From NCBI RefSeq assembly GCF_003026215.1, contig NZ_PYOC01000001.1, positions 496,001 to 560,000 of the forward strand: a stretch of DNA of 64,000 bases. The letters are read 5' to 3'. The notes below the pieces were generated by a model. The model saw nothing but the letters and a program-made list of their open reading frames with translations. It made no database searches and was not told the origin of the DNA. This DNA comes from Photobacterium indicum (lineage in GTDB: Bacteria; Pseudomonadota; Gammaproteobacteria; Enterobacterales; Vibrionaceae). The translations under genes were made by a program, and so were the position numbers. Below, in pieces: positions 1 through 9,224 of the stretch. Within the stretch, counting starts at the first letter, position 1. Each line of letters begins with the position of its first letter.

Positions 1-1839
1 TTTTCAATCTATCAATTAGCGGAGAGTGAGCCTGAAGTCGCGCGTAAGAAACTGTCTACATTTTCATTAGAGCATCTCGAAAAAACAGATGATCTTCGAC
101 AGGCTCTTTATTATTTGACTATCTTTCGTTTAGAAGGAGCGCTTGGCTCAACTGAAATATGGGCGAATCATAAATATGCAGAGGACTACATCGCAAAATT
201 AACGTCTTTAGGTGAACGTTTAGATCAAAATTGGATGATGGGCGAAGCGGTATTAGAGCAAGCAATTGAATTTGTTGAGGTTGGTGATCATGAACTGGCT
301 TTTCAGCATATTGCATTAGTTATTGAAATCGCCAAGCAAGAAAAGTATCAGCATCTATTGGCTCGGGCGATGAAATGGCGCGCCAATATTTATGTGGATG
401 CATCTGATTATCCAAAAGCTATGGATGATTATCGCTTTGCATTAGAAACCTTTACCAAACAAAAAGATCAGATTCAACAAGCAAGAGTATTATCTAATAT
501 CTCAACAGTCTACTTTCGTTTAGAAGAATGGCAGAAGGCCGATAAATATAGCCGTCGTGCATTCAAGTTAATTGATAAAGTTAATTTTGATAATCCGGGC
601 GTAAAAGCAATGCTGCACATTAATGCGGGAATCATTGCTAAAAATTTGAATAAACCTGAATTAGAATCAGAACACCTTCGCGCCGCAGTCAAATTATCGA
701 CTGAAAAAGGCTCTCGTTATGCTCAGATATATGCGCTTTCCAATCTTGTTACCTTATTGCTTCAAGAAGGTGAAATAGAGAGCGCGATAGCAAGCTCTCA
801 ACGCTGCTTGGCACTTGCAACTGAAATATCAGACAAGGCCGGCATGGTGTACTGCAATGAAGCTGTTGCTGAAACTTATTTGAAACAGCTGCGATACGAT
901 GAAGCATTAGCATTGGCTGAAAAGGTCTTAGCGCAATTTGAAGTCATGAATAATAGGAAAAAAGCCATTTTATTGAAAGAGCTTATTTCAACGATTCATG
1001 AAGAAAGTGGAGACTATAAACAGGCTCTCGCTTTTTATAAGCAATATGCAGATGAAGGGAAAGATTACTTATTTGATGAACGTCGTAAGCAGTTATTTGC
1101 CCTTCAAGAAAGCTATGAGGCTAAAAATAAAGAGACTGAAATTGAATTACTGAAATATGAAAATGATTTGAAGACAGCCCGTTTATCAGAGCAGCGAACC
1201 TTAGATCAATTATGGATGCTGGCTGCCCTTATATTTTGTTTAGTTATTTATCTTCTTTATCGTCGCTATACGTCTGTTGCTAAAACTAACTTTAGCCTTC
1301 GTCGCTCAAATGCCACGTTAGCGTCACAATCTTTAGAAGACCCTTTAACTGGGCTTCACAACCGACGGTATTTAGAACAGTGGTTAGAGACCGCAGAACA
1401 CAACCGCCAATTAGATGCCTACGATTTGGTTGTACTTGTTGTCGATGTGGATCATTTTAAAAAAGTGAATGATAACTATGGTCATGATATTGGCGACAAT
1501 GTGCTCACTGAGATTGCGCACCGTTTAAAAGATAACGCACGTAGCCATAATGATTTAGTTATTCGCTGGGGAGGGGAAGAGTTTGTACTCGTTTTAGCAC
1601 TAGCCCCCGACTCGAATATAGAATTAGTACTAAATCGCTTACGTGAATCTATCTCGTCGACTCCGATAATGAGTGCCAACCATGAATTGACTGTTACTGT
1701 CTCGATTGGTGCCATTGGTGGAATTAAGAGCGATGTGATTTATGAACAATGGAATACGCTGTTAACGCAGGCAGATAAAGCGTTATATAAAGCCAAATCG
1801 TCAGGGCGAGATTGCGTTAAGTTAGTGGGTACATACTAG
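1..1839 (+). CDS. TPR-repeat diguanylate cyclase, 5' end cut by the window edge
   Basis: The reading frame is open from base 1; the TTG at 115 is an internal codon, so the start lies outside the window. About 612 residues are visible. The first roughly 330 are helical repeats with TPR character (alternating A, L and Y positions in 30-40 residue units). One membrane helix follows at about nt 1210-1265 (LWMLAALIFCLVIYLLY), then a coiled stretch and a C-terminal GGDEF domain with the signature RWGGEEF near nt 1565. GGEEF is a catalytically competent variant that makes c-di-GMP from two GTP. The RxxD inhibitory site normally found just upstream is not present (SHND there), so product inhibition at that site is unlikely. 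The TPR part is probably a periplasmic or extracytoplasmic ligand or partner domain, but its signal is unknown. It converges with the next gene. Confidence 0.9.
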   Translation, partial: FSIYQLAESEPEVARKKLSTFSLEHLEKTDDLRQALYYLTIFRLEGALGSTEIWANHKYAEDYIAKLTSLGERLDQNWMMGEAVLEQAIEFVEVGDHELAFQHIALVIEIAKQEKYQHLLARAMKWRANIYVDASDYPKAMDDYRFALETFTKQKDQIQQARVLSNISTVYFRLEEWQKADKYSRRAFKLIDKVNFDNPGVKAMLHINAGIIAKNLNKPELESEHLRAAVKLSTEKGSRYAQIYALSNLVTLLLQEGEIESAIASSQRCLALATEISDKAGMVYCNEAVAETYLKQLRYDEALALAEKVLAQFEVMNNRKKAILLKELISTIHEESGDYKQALAFYKQYADEGKDYLFDERRKQLFALQESYEAKNKETEIELLKYENDLKTARLSEQRTLDQLWMLAALIFCLVIYLLYRRYTSVAKTNFSLRRSNATLASQSLEDPLTGLHNRRYLEQWLETAEHNRQLDAYDLVVLVVDVDHFKKVNDNYGHDIGDNVLTEIAHRLKDNARSHNDLVIRWGGEEFVLVLALAPDSNIELVLNRLRESISSTPIMSANHELTVTVSIGAIGGIKSDVIYEQWNTLLTQADKALYKAKSSGRDCVKLVGTY

Positions 1840-1902
1840 CGGGATACTGTGTATTGGTGCGGCTGTTTTACTTTTGTGGTGTATTCAATATGCGGTTTAA
1901 AT

Positions 1903-1930
1903 CACGGTAAATGAAGGTTCATTTACCGTG
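1903..1930. terminator. Hairpin between two convergent genes
   Basis: Perfect 13-bp inverted repeat (CACGGTAAATGAA and its complement) with a 2-nt loop, in the 125-bp gap between the convergent GGDEF and ybiB genes. There is no long T run, so a bidirectional terminator is inferred from position and stem only. Confidence 0.55.
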
Positions 1931-1964
1931 TTGGTATTATGATTCGACCTTTTATTTGATAGAG

Positions 1965-2954
1965 CTATTCGTTAGGCTGATTTAAATCGTGACGTGCTAA
2001 CCACCATTTCTCAGCCAATGCTAATGCTGCTTCTTGTGTCTCGCATAGGCCCATTAATTTTAGTGTAATGGCTAATGTAGAGATAACCGCATGGCTACCG
2101 TAGTTATTATCCTCTTCACCTAGCCACACTTTCTGCAGGTACTCACCGCTTATTTCTCCGTGTTTACCAGAGGCACCTTCAAGGAATGTTGGCCATTCTT
2201 CGTCAAAACGCTCACCGTTAATGACGCCCGCTAACCGGCATGCAATGCGTGGGCTACGTTCGCTTTCACCCCCTTCACCTTTAAAAGCCACCATATTGTC
2301 ATCACCGACCAGTGCGGCAGCATCGGCATGCAGTTTTTCATAACCTTGGTGGAATATACCGTGAATAGAAAAAGGGGCGGCTGTTGGGTTTAGTGCCCGT
2401 GCGACAGTATTTAGTGGTGTACGTAACCCTACTTGACTGCGCAGTGCTAATAAATCCACTAATGGATCGCAATAGGATGAAAGCGGCACATAACAGATAT
2501 TATCAAGCGCTAAAATGGCTTCAGCTTCTTCGACTGTGTTTGCTTGGCGAATATTTAAAGCCGGGCAGGCTGTCTCTATTTGGTATTTCACCATATCAAT
2601 GGCGGCATGACCGTGAAGGAAAACGCGCTTGCCATTTTGGGCCAATATCTTTGCGGCTAATAATAGCCATGGCGGTTGGCGTCGTTTACCAGCGAAGCAT
2701 GGCCAATCAAGATCGATATCAATGGATTGCCATTGCGGCGAAATACGAGAGCGTAACGCTTCTATATATCCAGCAGCCTCCTCATCCGTTTCACAACGAA
2801 CACGTTGCAGCATAAGCAATACAGCAAGCTGAAGCAGCTCTGCTTTACCATCGAGGTACATATTTAACGCTTCGCGCGCTTCTTCTTGTGTCAGTGAGCG
2901 ACGGCCTTTTTCACCGCGCCCCACATGTTTAATAAATTCTGAAAAGGCTGTCAT
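1965..2954 (-). CDS. ybiB: YbiB/TrpD2-family glycosyl-transferase-like protein
   Basis: The 329-residue protein has the anthranilate phosphoribosyltransferase fold layout: an N-terminal helical domain (FIKHVGRGEKGRRSLTQEEA) followed by an alpha/beta domain. In YbiB/TrpD2 proteins the catalytic residues of tryptophan-synthesis TrpD are not kept, and E. coli YbiB binds nucleic acid rather than making tryptophan. Here the usual TrpD motifs GTGGD and KHGN are also absent or altered (GKHGEISGEY is present). No trp genes are nearby, which supports a non-biosynthetic role. The length matches E. coli YbiB (about 320 residues). It is transcribed alone, toward the GGDEF gene. The biochemical function remains uncertain. 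Confidence 0.75.
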   Translation of the reverse strand: MTAFSEFIKHVGRGEKGRRSLTQEEAREALNMYLDGKAELLQLAVLLMLQRVRCETDEEAAGYIEALRSRISPQWQSIDIDLDWPCFAGKRRQPPWLLLAAKILAQNGKRVFLHGHAAIDMVKYQIETACPALNIRQANTVEEAEAILALDNICYVPLSSYCDPLVDLLALRSQVGLRTPLNTVARALNPTAAPFSIHGIFHQGYEKLHADAAALVGDDNMVAFKGEGGESERSPRIACRLAGVINGERFDEEWPTFLEGASGKHGEISGEYLQKVWLGEEDNNYGSHAVISTLAITLKLMGLCETQEAALALAEKWWLARHDLNQPNE

Positions 2955-3018
2955 GCTTTATTCCTGCAATGAACGTATACCCTATTTGTGCAGTTTTATG
3001 ACTGAAAATCAATGTTTA

Positions 3019-3283
3019 ATACCAAATCCATTAATTATATGCTCAGTTCAGCGAGAGTTAAAATGCTTTTAGGCAAGGAGATAAATTGAGGATCTAGTTG
3101 CTCTAAATTGAAATTTATTAACGCAGTATAAAAGTATTTTAAACTCGCCCAAAGGGAACATCACTGGAAGCCAACTTCTGTGTCTAGCGATTTCAAAAGA
3201 GAACCACTCTTCTATCAAACACTATCCTTGAACTCGACTCCCAGTGGTATTCTGAATGGTCAGATAATTAATGAAATTGGTAT
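3019..3283. mobile_element. MITE-like non-coding element, about 265 bp, in front of luxM
   Basis: It is bounded by 20-nt terminal inverted repeats, 3019-3038 (ATACCAAATCCATTAATTAT) and 3264-3283, matching at 18 of 20 positions. Inside is a second imperfect inverted repeat, 3051-3070 against 3130-3148 (GCGAGAGTTAAAATGCTTTT type), giving a long hairpin. No open reading frame of useful length is present. The structure (short ends, structured interior, no transposase) fits a miniature inverted-repeat element mobilised in trans. Copy number in the genome cannot be seen here. The right end lies 66 bp before the luxM start. Confidence 0.7.
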
Positions 3284-3349
3284 AACTAGAAGCCACCTAT
3301 AAATTTGTACACTGAGCTCGACGCATTTTAGCAAAGTCGAGGATCATAT
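3277..3349 (+). promoter_or_regulatory. Putative luxM promoter and RBS
   Basis: A GAGGA ribosome binding site sits at 3339-3343, 6 nt before the ATG. TATAAA at 3298-3303 is a good -10 candidate. The best -35 candidate, TTGGTA at 3277-3282, has a short 15-nt spacer and lies inside the end of the MITE-like element. A stretch at 3295-3314 (ACCT...GTACA) matches the 20-bp LuxR-type lux box at about 13 positions, too weak to call an operator. These are hand-made matches; the RBS is the firm part. Confidence 0.4.
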
Positions 3350-4615
3350 ATGTACAACATTAATATCAACAATTCCCATTTTGAAAAAAAATTTAAACGC
3401 GATATCAAAAAGCTACGTACAAGTTACCCTACAGAACAAGATAAACACCTATTCTTAGATCTAGTTAATACATACATGCTCACAAGTAACCATTTTAACT
3501 TGTTTGAAAAAATCATTTCATATCGCTTCGATGAAATCACCGCGATGCTCCCTATAACAACAAGGAAAGGAAATTTATACACGACATTTACATGTATAGC
3601 AGCACAGTCTATTAACGGTACAACGCCTCTTCCAACGCTTCCTTCATTGTTTTTTCTTATAGAAAAAACCGCAATTCTTCTCTTTGATGACATTCTCTGT
3701 TGCTGGGCGGAATTTAGAGTTTATCAACTTACTGATAAGGCAGAACGTGATTTTCTTGCCCACGATACTGGACACTCCGATACATATGAATATAGTGAAG
3801 AAAGCGATGACTACGGATATGAGGTAGTTGATAATATCAAAGATGATCACCGTTTATTCAGTACCTGCTATTCGAATATACCAATGAGACTTCCATTGGC
3901 AAATGTGCTGATAAATCTTGAAACGTTTGTAAAACAACAGCATTGGTACGAGATGCTTTATTATCTTGATGTGTCCGCTAACGGTGAGCACTTCATCATG
4001 TATCAAAAACAAGGCGACTATTCCCCCCTTTTACTTTCGTCTGCACTTATCCAGCGTTGGGGCCAACATAACAACTGGCTCACGTTTGAACACTTTTTTC
4101 AAACAGAAAATTGGACACTGACGTTATCAAATGAGAAAATCCAAACAATTGAAAAATCTGGTGTTTTCTCCAACGTTCTGACATCAAAAATAAATACGAC
4201 ATCAATTGAGAGATTTGATTACTCCCTGTTAAAAACAATAAAACAGAAAAATGCAGTTTGCGAAATTATTAGAATGGCAATCAGTGGGCCCCAGATAAAA
4301 CTGAACTATATTCTTTACTTAACGCTTAAATATCTGACAGTTAAGCTTGCAGACATAGGTTTAGAGGTGGCATATACCATTGTTGAACAGCCTTCCATTT
4401 TGAATTTTTACTGCTCGGTTAATGATGACAGTATAAAAACACTACCATATGTATCTTTATGCGAACAAAAAGTTGAAGGGACAGATCTTACAACGTACCA
4501 AGGACTCGTTTTTACTAGGCCAATGAGTCAAATCTTCAAGCTATGCAGCTTTAGAGATTACAACAAGAGAATCATTAGGATGCGAAAACAAAAGAAAACA
4601 TCTACCCGTGCATGA
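3350..4615 (+). CDS. luxM: LuxM/AinS-family acyl-homoserine lactone synthase
   Basis: Cytoplasmic protein of 421 residues. LuxM, AinS and VanM make acyl-homoserine lactone autoinducers from S-adenosylmethionine and an acyl donor; they are unrelated to LuxI and about 380-420 residues long. The assignment rests on length, on the LuxM/AinS-like body (for example the segment around WYEMLYYLDVSANGEHFIMY) and, most strongly, on overlap with a clear LuxN-type receptor gene, the same arrangement as luxM-luxN, ainS-ainR and vanM-vanN. The ATG is preceded by GAGGA. An acidic insertion (about residues 140-165, TYEYSEESDDYGYEVVDN) is unusual and may be lineage-specific. The acyl chain made cannot be read from the sequence. 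Confidence 0.85.
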   Translation: MYNININNSHFEKKFKRDIKKLRTSYPTEQDKHLFLDLVNTYMLTSNHFNLFEKIISYRFDEITAMLPITTRKGNLYTTFTCIAAQSINGTTPLPTLPSLFFLIEKTAILLFDDILCCWAEFRVYQLTDKAERDFLAHDTGHSDTYEYSEESDDYGYEVVDNIKDDHRLFSTCYSNIPMRLPLANVLINLETFVKQQHWYEMLYYLDVSANGEHFIMYQKQGDYSPLLLSSALIQRWGQHNNWLTFEHFFQTENWTLTLSNEKIQTIEKSGVFSNVLTSKINTTSIERFDYSLLKTIKQKNAVCEIIRMAISGPQIKLNYILYLTLKYLTVKLADIGLEVAYTIVEQPSILNFYCSVNDDSIKTLPYVSLCEQKVEGTDLTTYQGLVFTRPMSQIFKLCSFRDYNKRIIRMRKQKKTSTRA

Positions 4616-7490
4616 TTTTATACAAGCAACATTAGCAAATATGGTCGCGATCTTTCTGGTCGCGATTGCTCTTGTTGTTGTAATTTGGGCAACGTACTTT
4701 GCTCGAATACTGGCAAAACACCTGCCGGGGAGTTCCCGGCAGGTGTATTTTCCTTACACGCTTTACAGTGTGTTTATTTCTGCATGGATATTATCTAACG
4801 CTTATTTCCAGTCTGATTTGTTAGTTTATTTTGGTGCTGATACCGCTATCATAATGGCTCTTCTGGCCAATATTTTTTCAGGGTTAGCTTTTGCGTATGC
4901 ATTTCTATTTTCATGTCGATTGGTATCTGAACGTACATATTTTCAGTTAAAAACATGGCAATGGATACTGTTTAGTCTCACTTGCATCATTATCTTAGTC
5001 ACAAACTGTGTACCCGGCCTGAATGTTAAGTCAGTTGATATCGAAGGTATCGGGAGCTTTGTCATCCATTTTGGTCCCACCGTGGGTGTTTTTTTTGGTA
5101 ATCTCTTATTGCTTCTTATACTGACTCTTGGCAATTTTATTCTATCCAGCAGAAGTCAATTAAAGCTCAAACAGATCAAAGCTAATTACATGATCTTCGG
5201 CATGATGGCTTTTATCATCTCAACATTTTTTGCGCACTTTTTGATACCGATTTTTTTAAATGACTTCTCAAAAGCATGGTTACCGCCTGCGCTATCGATT
5301 ATTGAAGTTATAATTGTCGGTTACGCCCTTTTACATCATAGGTTCTATAGCATCCGTTATATCGGACTTATTACCCTCAGCTTCGTTATTAATGCTGCAA
5401 TTTATATCATTCCTATTGCTAGCGTTGGCTTTGTGGGTACACAAGATAGTACTTTATTGTTAGTTATATGGACGCTGATAACGGGTATTTGTTGGTATAA
5501 GTCACTTGCCATTATTCGTCGTTCAGTTAACAGACTCCTTTACAAGGAAAAAGGGGATCCGGTAGAGAATATCTGTAACTTGATTGGTGAATTTAGCTAC
5601 TCAACCGATCAGGCTATTATAAAACTAAATCAGGTTCTGAATGCTAAATCAGGCCGAATTCAGAAAGTTAGCGGCAATACAGAAAACAATATTTTTGTCT
5701 CCTATTTTCATGGTAATCGTTCCGTGCTTATCAAAGAAGAGATCGAATATCAGCTCAAGCACGAAAAACTAGAAAGCACCAAGGAACTGAGCAACGTCAC
5801 TCGGGAAATGGTCAATATGGGGGTGTCTTTAGTTTTACCAATAACCAATGAGAAAAACGAAGTTACCCAGTTATACATGGTGTCCAAAGAGAAGGAGAAT
5901 GTGCTTTTTTCTAGCGAAGAGATAATGGGGCTGCAGCTGTTATTTGACAAAGCAAACTGCTTTATTGTCACTGAAGATAAAATACGCAAGTCACAAGTGC
6001 TTGTCGGGACCATTGCTCACGAAATTAGAAATCCGTTAACAAAAATAAAATACCATTTTGAACGTATTGATGCTGATATGTTCGGAATAGAAAATACGTC
6101 TTTAAGCCCATTTGCTTCAAAAGAAATGAAAAAAATCTATCAGGAACTTTCTGAGGGTCAAAAAGCAGTACAATTAGGATCGCGATTTATCGATGCTATT
6201 CTTGATGAACTCCGTGGCGAGAGTATTGGCACCACTCTGTTTGATAACTACTCCGTTGCAAAACTGACACATCAGGCCCTGAACGACTTCTGCTTCAATA
6301 GTGAAGAGCATAAGCTCCGCATTAATATCGACACTCAAAGCGATTTCTTCTTCCATGGCAGCGATACGCTTTATAGTTTCGTTCTGTTCAACCTTATTAA
6401 GAATGCCGTTTATTACTTCGATACCTACCCAAATAGTCAGATACGAATCTATTTTCAGAAAGAACTCAATTATAATAAGGTACATGTTGTCGATACTGGT
6501 CCCGGAATTTCCCCTGACCACCAGAAGCACATACTAGAAGAGTTCTATACCAATGGAAAAGTACAAGGAAATGGTTTAGGCCTCTCATACTGTAAAAGGG
6601 TGATTGAATCATTTGGTGGAACCATCACCTGCCAGTCCGAACTTGGAGAGTACACTGAGTTTATACTCTCATTTCCTTCAATTGATGAGAAGATTCACAG
6701 TGAAATGTCCAAAGAGAAAATAAAGAGCTACTTGACTGGAATGTCCGGCCTTGTACTTGGTAGCGTAGAAGCTGGCAACTGGCTTTCTTCTGAATTTAAA
6801 TCACTTGGCGTCGAGCTCTGCACGGCACCAGATGTAAAAACAGGACTCCATCATTTAAGCCAACAAGCCGTTGATTTTATCATAATGGATCACATGTTGC
6901 TGAACCGTGAAATGGGATCAATTAAAATGCTACGTGCTGGCACTCATGGCCACCAAGCTCAAACCACTCCGATGTTTCTTTATGGATATACTGAGAATAG
7001 CGAACATTCGAACAGCATAGAGTTTTCCCCCTTTTTTCAAGGACAGATTGACGGTATCTATGATCACCAAGCATTCCAGCATTCTCTAGAATCTTTGATT
7101 GATAATGACCTTTTCGCAAAACGCGGAAGTTTAATTGGAAAAACCGTTTTGGTTGTTGATGATATGCAGGTCAATCGGATGTTAGTTCAAGCATATCTCG
7201 CCAGCGAAGGCATTACCGTTGTTCAAGCTTCATCAGGAGATGAAGCCATCGAGAAGGTAAAAAAAGAACCTTTCAATCTGGTCTTAATGGATATCCAAAT
7301 GCCAGGGATGAGTGGTATTGAAGCGACCCATCAAATAAGACACTTGTTTGACGCCATTCCCATTGTGGCACTTTCCGGTGAATACAATGAAGAAATAACA
7401 CACGCTATCAGTGAAACAATGAATGACCACCTTGTTAAACCTATCAATAAACAGCAATTACTCCAAACACTCACGAAATGGATGACATAA
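4608..7490 (+). CDS. luxN: LuxN/AinR-type hybrid sensor histidine kinase with an extra receiver-like domain
   Basis: It starts at a GTG that overlaps the luxM stop by 8 nt; the N-terminus (MHDFIQAT) resembles V. harveyi LuxN (MFDFSLEA), supporting this start. Residues 1 to about 300 form a multi-span membrane sensor with LuxN hallmarks (WILSNAYFQSDLL; WLPPALSIIEVIIVGYALL). The kinase part has the H box AHEIRNPL with His at about residue 471, the position of His471 in LuxN, then the N box (NLIKNAVYY), DTGPGIS and GNGLGLSYCK. A canonical receiver lies at about 845-960 with the phospho-acceptor Asp at about 895 (LMDIQMPG) and KP near the end. Between kinase and receiver, residues about 710-835 form an additional receiver-like domain (VDFIIMDHML) without the acidic pocket or the conserved Lys. 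This accounts for a length of 960 residues against about 850 for LuxN. The inferred role is autoinducer-controlled phosphate flow to LuxU/LuxO, which are not in this window. Confidence 0.92.
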   Translation: MHDFIQATLANMVAIFLVAIALVVVIWATYFARILAKHLPGSSRQVYFPYTLYSVFISAWILSNAYFQSDLLVYFGADTAIIMALLANIFSGLAFAYAFLFSCRLVSERTYFQLKTWQWILFSLTCIIILVTNCVPGLNVKSVDIEGIGSFVIHFGPTVGVFFGNLLLLLILTLGNFILSSRSQLKLKQIKANYMIFGMMAFIISTFFAHFLIPIFLNDFSKAWLPPALSIIEVIIVGYALLHHRFYSIRYIGLITLSFVINAAIYIIPIASVGFVGTQDSTLLLVIWTLITGICWYKSLAIIRRSVNRLLYKEKGDPVENICNLIGEFSYSTDQAIIKLNQVLNAKSGRIQKVSGNTENNIFVSYFHGNRSVLIKEEIEYQLKHEKLESTKELSNVTREMVNMGVSLVLPITNEKNEVTQLYMVSKEKENVLFSSEEIMGLQLLFDKANCFIVTEDKIRKSQVLVGTIAHEIRNPLTKIKYHFERIDADMFGIENTSLSPFASKEMKKIYQELSEGQKAVQLGSRFIDAILDELRGESIGTTLFDNYSVAKLTHQALNDFCFNSEEHKLRINIDTQSDFFFHGSDTLYSFVLFNLIKNAVYYFDTYPNSQIRIYFQKELNYNKVHVVDTGPGISPDHQKHILEEFYTNGKVQGNGLGLSYCKRVIESFGGTITCQSELGEYTEFILSFPSIDEKIHSEMSKEKIKSYLTGMSGLVLGSVEAGNWLSSEFKSLGVELCTAPDVKTGLHHLSQQAVDFIIMDHMLLNREMGSIKMLRAGTHGHQAQTTPMFLYGYTENSEHSNSIEFSPFFQGQIDGIYDHQAFQHSLESLIDNDLFAKRGSLIGKTVLVVDDMQVNRMLVQAYLASEGITVVQASSGDEAIEKVKKEPFNLVLMDIQMPGMSGIEATHQIRHLFDAIPIVALSGEYNEEITHAISETMNDHLVKPINKQQLLQTLTKWMT

Positions 7491-7679
7491 GATATTGCAC
7501 ACGATAGAGCATAACCGCCCGATCAACCCCGTATTAACTACATTTTATGATGCTTACGGAGAGGGGAGTAATTAGGGTATGTACTGCGATGTACTGTCAC
7601 TTCCGAATCTGGCTAGCTTAATTTGGTATAGTCTTTAGACTTAGTTTTAAGGAATGAATAATTATATTGAGTTGGTTGT

Positions 7680-9224
7680 ATGAACACGGAATTGGTAGCA
7701 GATAGCATCCCATTAATTAAGCTAGCCTTGTCTGATGAGCAATGCCGTGAAGCGCGGTTATCCCGTGATGTTCGTTATGATGGGCTGTTCTTTATTGCGG
7801 TAAAAACGACGGGTATTTACTGCCGTTCTATTTGCCCAGCACGCGCGCCATTAGAAAAGAATGTTGAATACTTTCAGTCGGCAGTGATTGCAGCGAATGC
7901 AGGATATCGCCCTTGTTTGCGTTGTCGACCTGATAGCGCGCCAGGTTCACCAGCGTGGCAAGGTAAGAATACGACGTTGCACCGCGCCATACATTTGATT
8001 GATGATGGCGCATTACAGCAACAATCATTAGCTGAGTTGGCTGAACGATTAGGTATTAGCGATCGTTATTTACGGATGTTGTTTCAACAAGAACTTGGTT
8101 TGTCACCGACTGCTTATTCCCATTATCAACAGTGTTTATTTGCTAAAAAATTATTGCATGATACGCAATTGAATATCACCAGTATTGCGCTTGCCAGTGG
8201 TTTTAATAGTGTTCGTCGATTTAACGATTGTTTTAAAAAACTGTTTTCACTTACGCCTACTCAAGTACGAAAGAATGCCATAGAAAATAAACACGCTCAG
8301 GCTGAAGACATCGTCATAACATTATCGTACCGACCGCCCTATAATTGGCGGTATCTCCAGCAGTTTTATGCAGCACGTATTATAGAAGGGCTAGAGTGGT
8401 GTGATGAAAATAGCTACGGGCGTACTTTTAGCTATGACTCTGTAGATGGCTTTCATTCGGCACAAGGTACAGGGGAAAGGATTAGCCATAGTGAAACTCC
8501 CTTCGATTGTATTGGTGAATTTACCGCGTTTCATATACCTGAAGAATCGGTATTCTCGGTACGAATCCAACTGTCTGATTTACGCTATCTTAATCGTGTT
8601 ATTCGCAATATTCGACGATGTTTAGATTTAGATGCAGATATAGAACATATTGAATCGCGGCTAAAGCGGGCATTAAATACCGAGGTTCTGGCGATTTCTG
8701 GTTTGCGTTTACCGGGTGTGTGGAGCCCTTTTGAAGCAGGAATTAGAGCGATACTGGGTCAGCAAGTTTCTGTACAAGCAGCAAGAAATTTAGTTACTAA
8801 AGTGGTGGGCAATAACCCTATTAATACTAATGAACGGTGTTATTTTCCTTTGCCGCAACAGCTTATCGGCGATGAATTCTCTTATTTGAAAATGCCAGGA
8901 AAACGCAAAGAAACAATCCGATTATTTGCGGATTACGCATGTGATAAACCATTAGATGATAGCAAAGCGTTATTAGCCATTGCTGGTATTGGACCGTGGA
9001 CGGTGCATTATTTACGAATGAGAGGGTTAAGCGATCCAAATATTTTTTTGATTGGTGATCTAGGCATTAAGAAAGCGTTGGTCAAGATGAATGAGGCGTT
9101 TTCACCCGATGCAGCAGCGCCATGGCGCAGTTATTTAACCCTTTATTTGTGGAGTGCTGATCTTGATTCAGCCACAGTGCCGATTGTGAATAACAGCGTT
9201 ATAACGGAGAACGGTCATGTTTAA
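7680..9224 (+). CDS. AdaA-AraC-AlkA fusion: alkylation sensor/activator and 3-methyladenine glycosylase
   Basis: This 514-residue three-part protein begins with an Ada N-terminal zinc domain (residues about 20-90) with four Cys, C48, C52, C79 and C82, in the pattern CRSIC...PCLRC; the family repairs methylphosphotriesters by self-methylation at such a Cys. Residues about 95-190 are an AraC-type helix-turn-helix pair (LAERLGISDRYLRMLFQQEL). Residues about 200-500 are an AlkA-type DNA glycosylase with a helix-hairpin-helix (IAGIGPWTVHYLRMRG) and an Asp in IGDLGIKKAL at the catalytic position. It probably senses alkylation, activates its own operon and excises alkylated bases. It overlaps ogt by 8 nt, so the two form one translational unit. 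Confidence 0.92.
   Translation: MNTELVADSIPLIKLALSDEQCREARLSRDVRYDGLFFIAVKTTGIYCRSICPARAPLEKNVEYFQSAVIAANAGYRPCLRCRPDSAPGSPAWQGKNTTLHRAIHLIDDGALQQQSLAELAERLGISDRYLRMLFQQELGLSPTAYSHYQQCLFAKKLLHDTQLNITSIALASGFNSVRRFNDCFKKLFSLTPTQVRKNAIENKHAQAEDIVITLSYRPPYNWRYLQQFYAARIIEGLEWCDENSYGRTFSYDSVDGFHSAQGTGERISHSETPFDCIGEFTAFHIPEESVFSVRIQLSDLRYLNRVIRNIRRCLDLDADIEHIESRLKRALNTEVLAISGLRLPGVWSPFEAGIRAILGQQVSVQAARNLVTKVVGNNPINTNERCYFPLPQQLIGDEFSYLKMPGKRKETIRLFADYACDKPLDDSKALLAIAGIGPWTVHYLRMRGLSDPNIFLIGDLGIKKALVKMNEAFSPDAAAPWRSYLTLYLWSADLDSATVPIVNNSVITENGHV

Noticed and set aside
2384..2815. 143-codon plus-strand frame inside ybiB
   Set aside because: Antisense to ybiB, no ribosome binding site, no recognisable domain.
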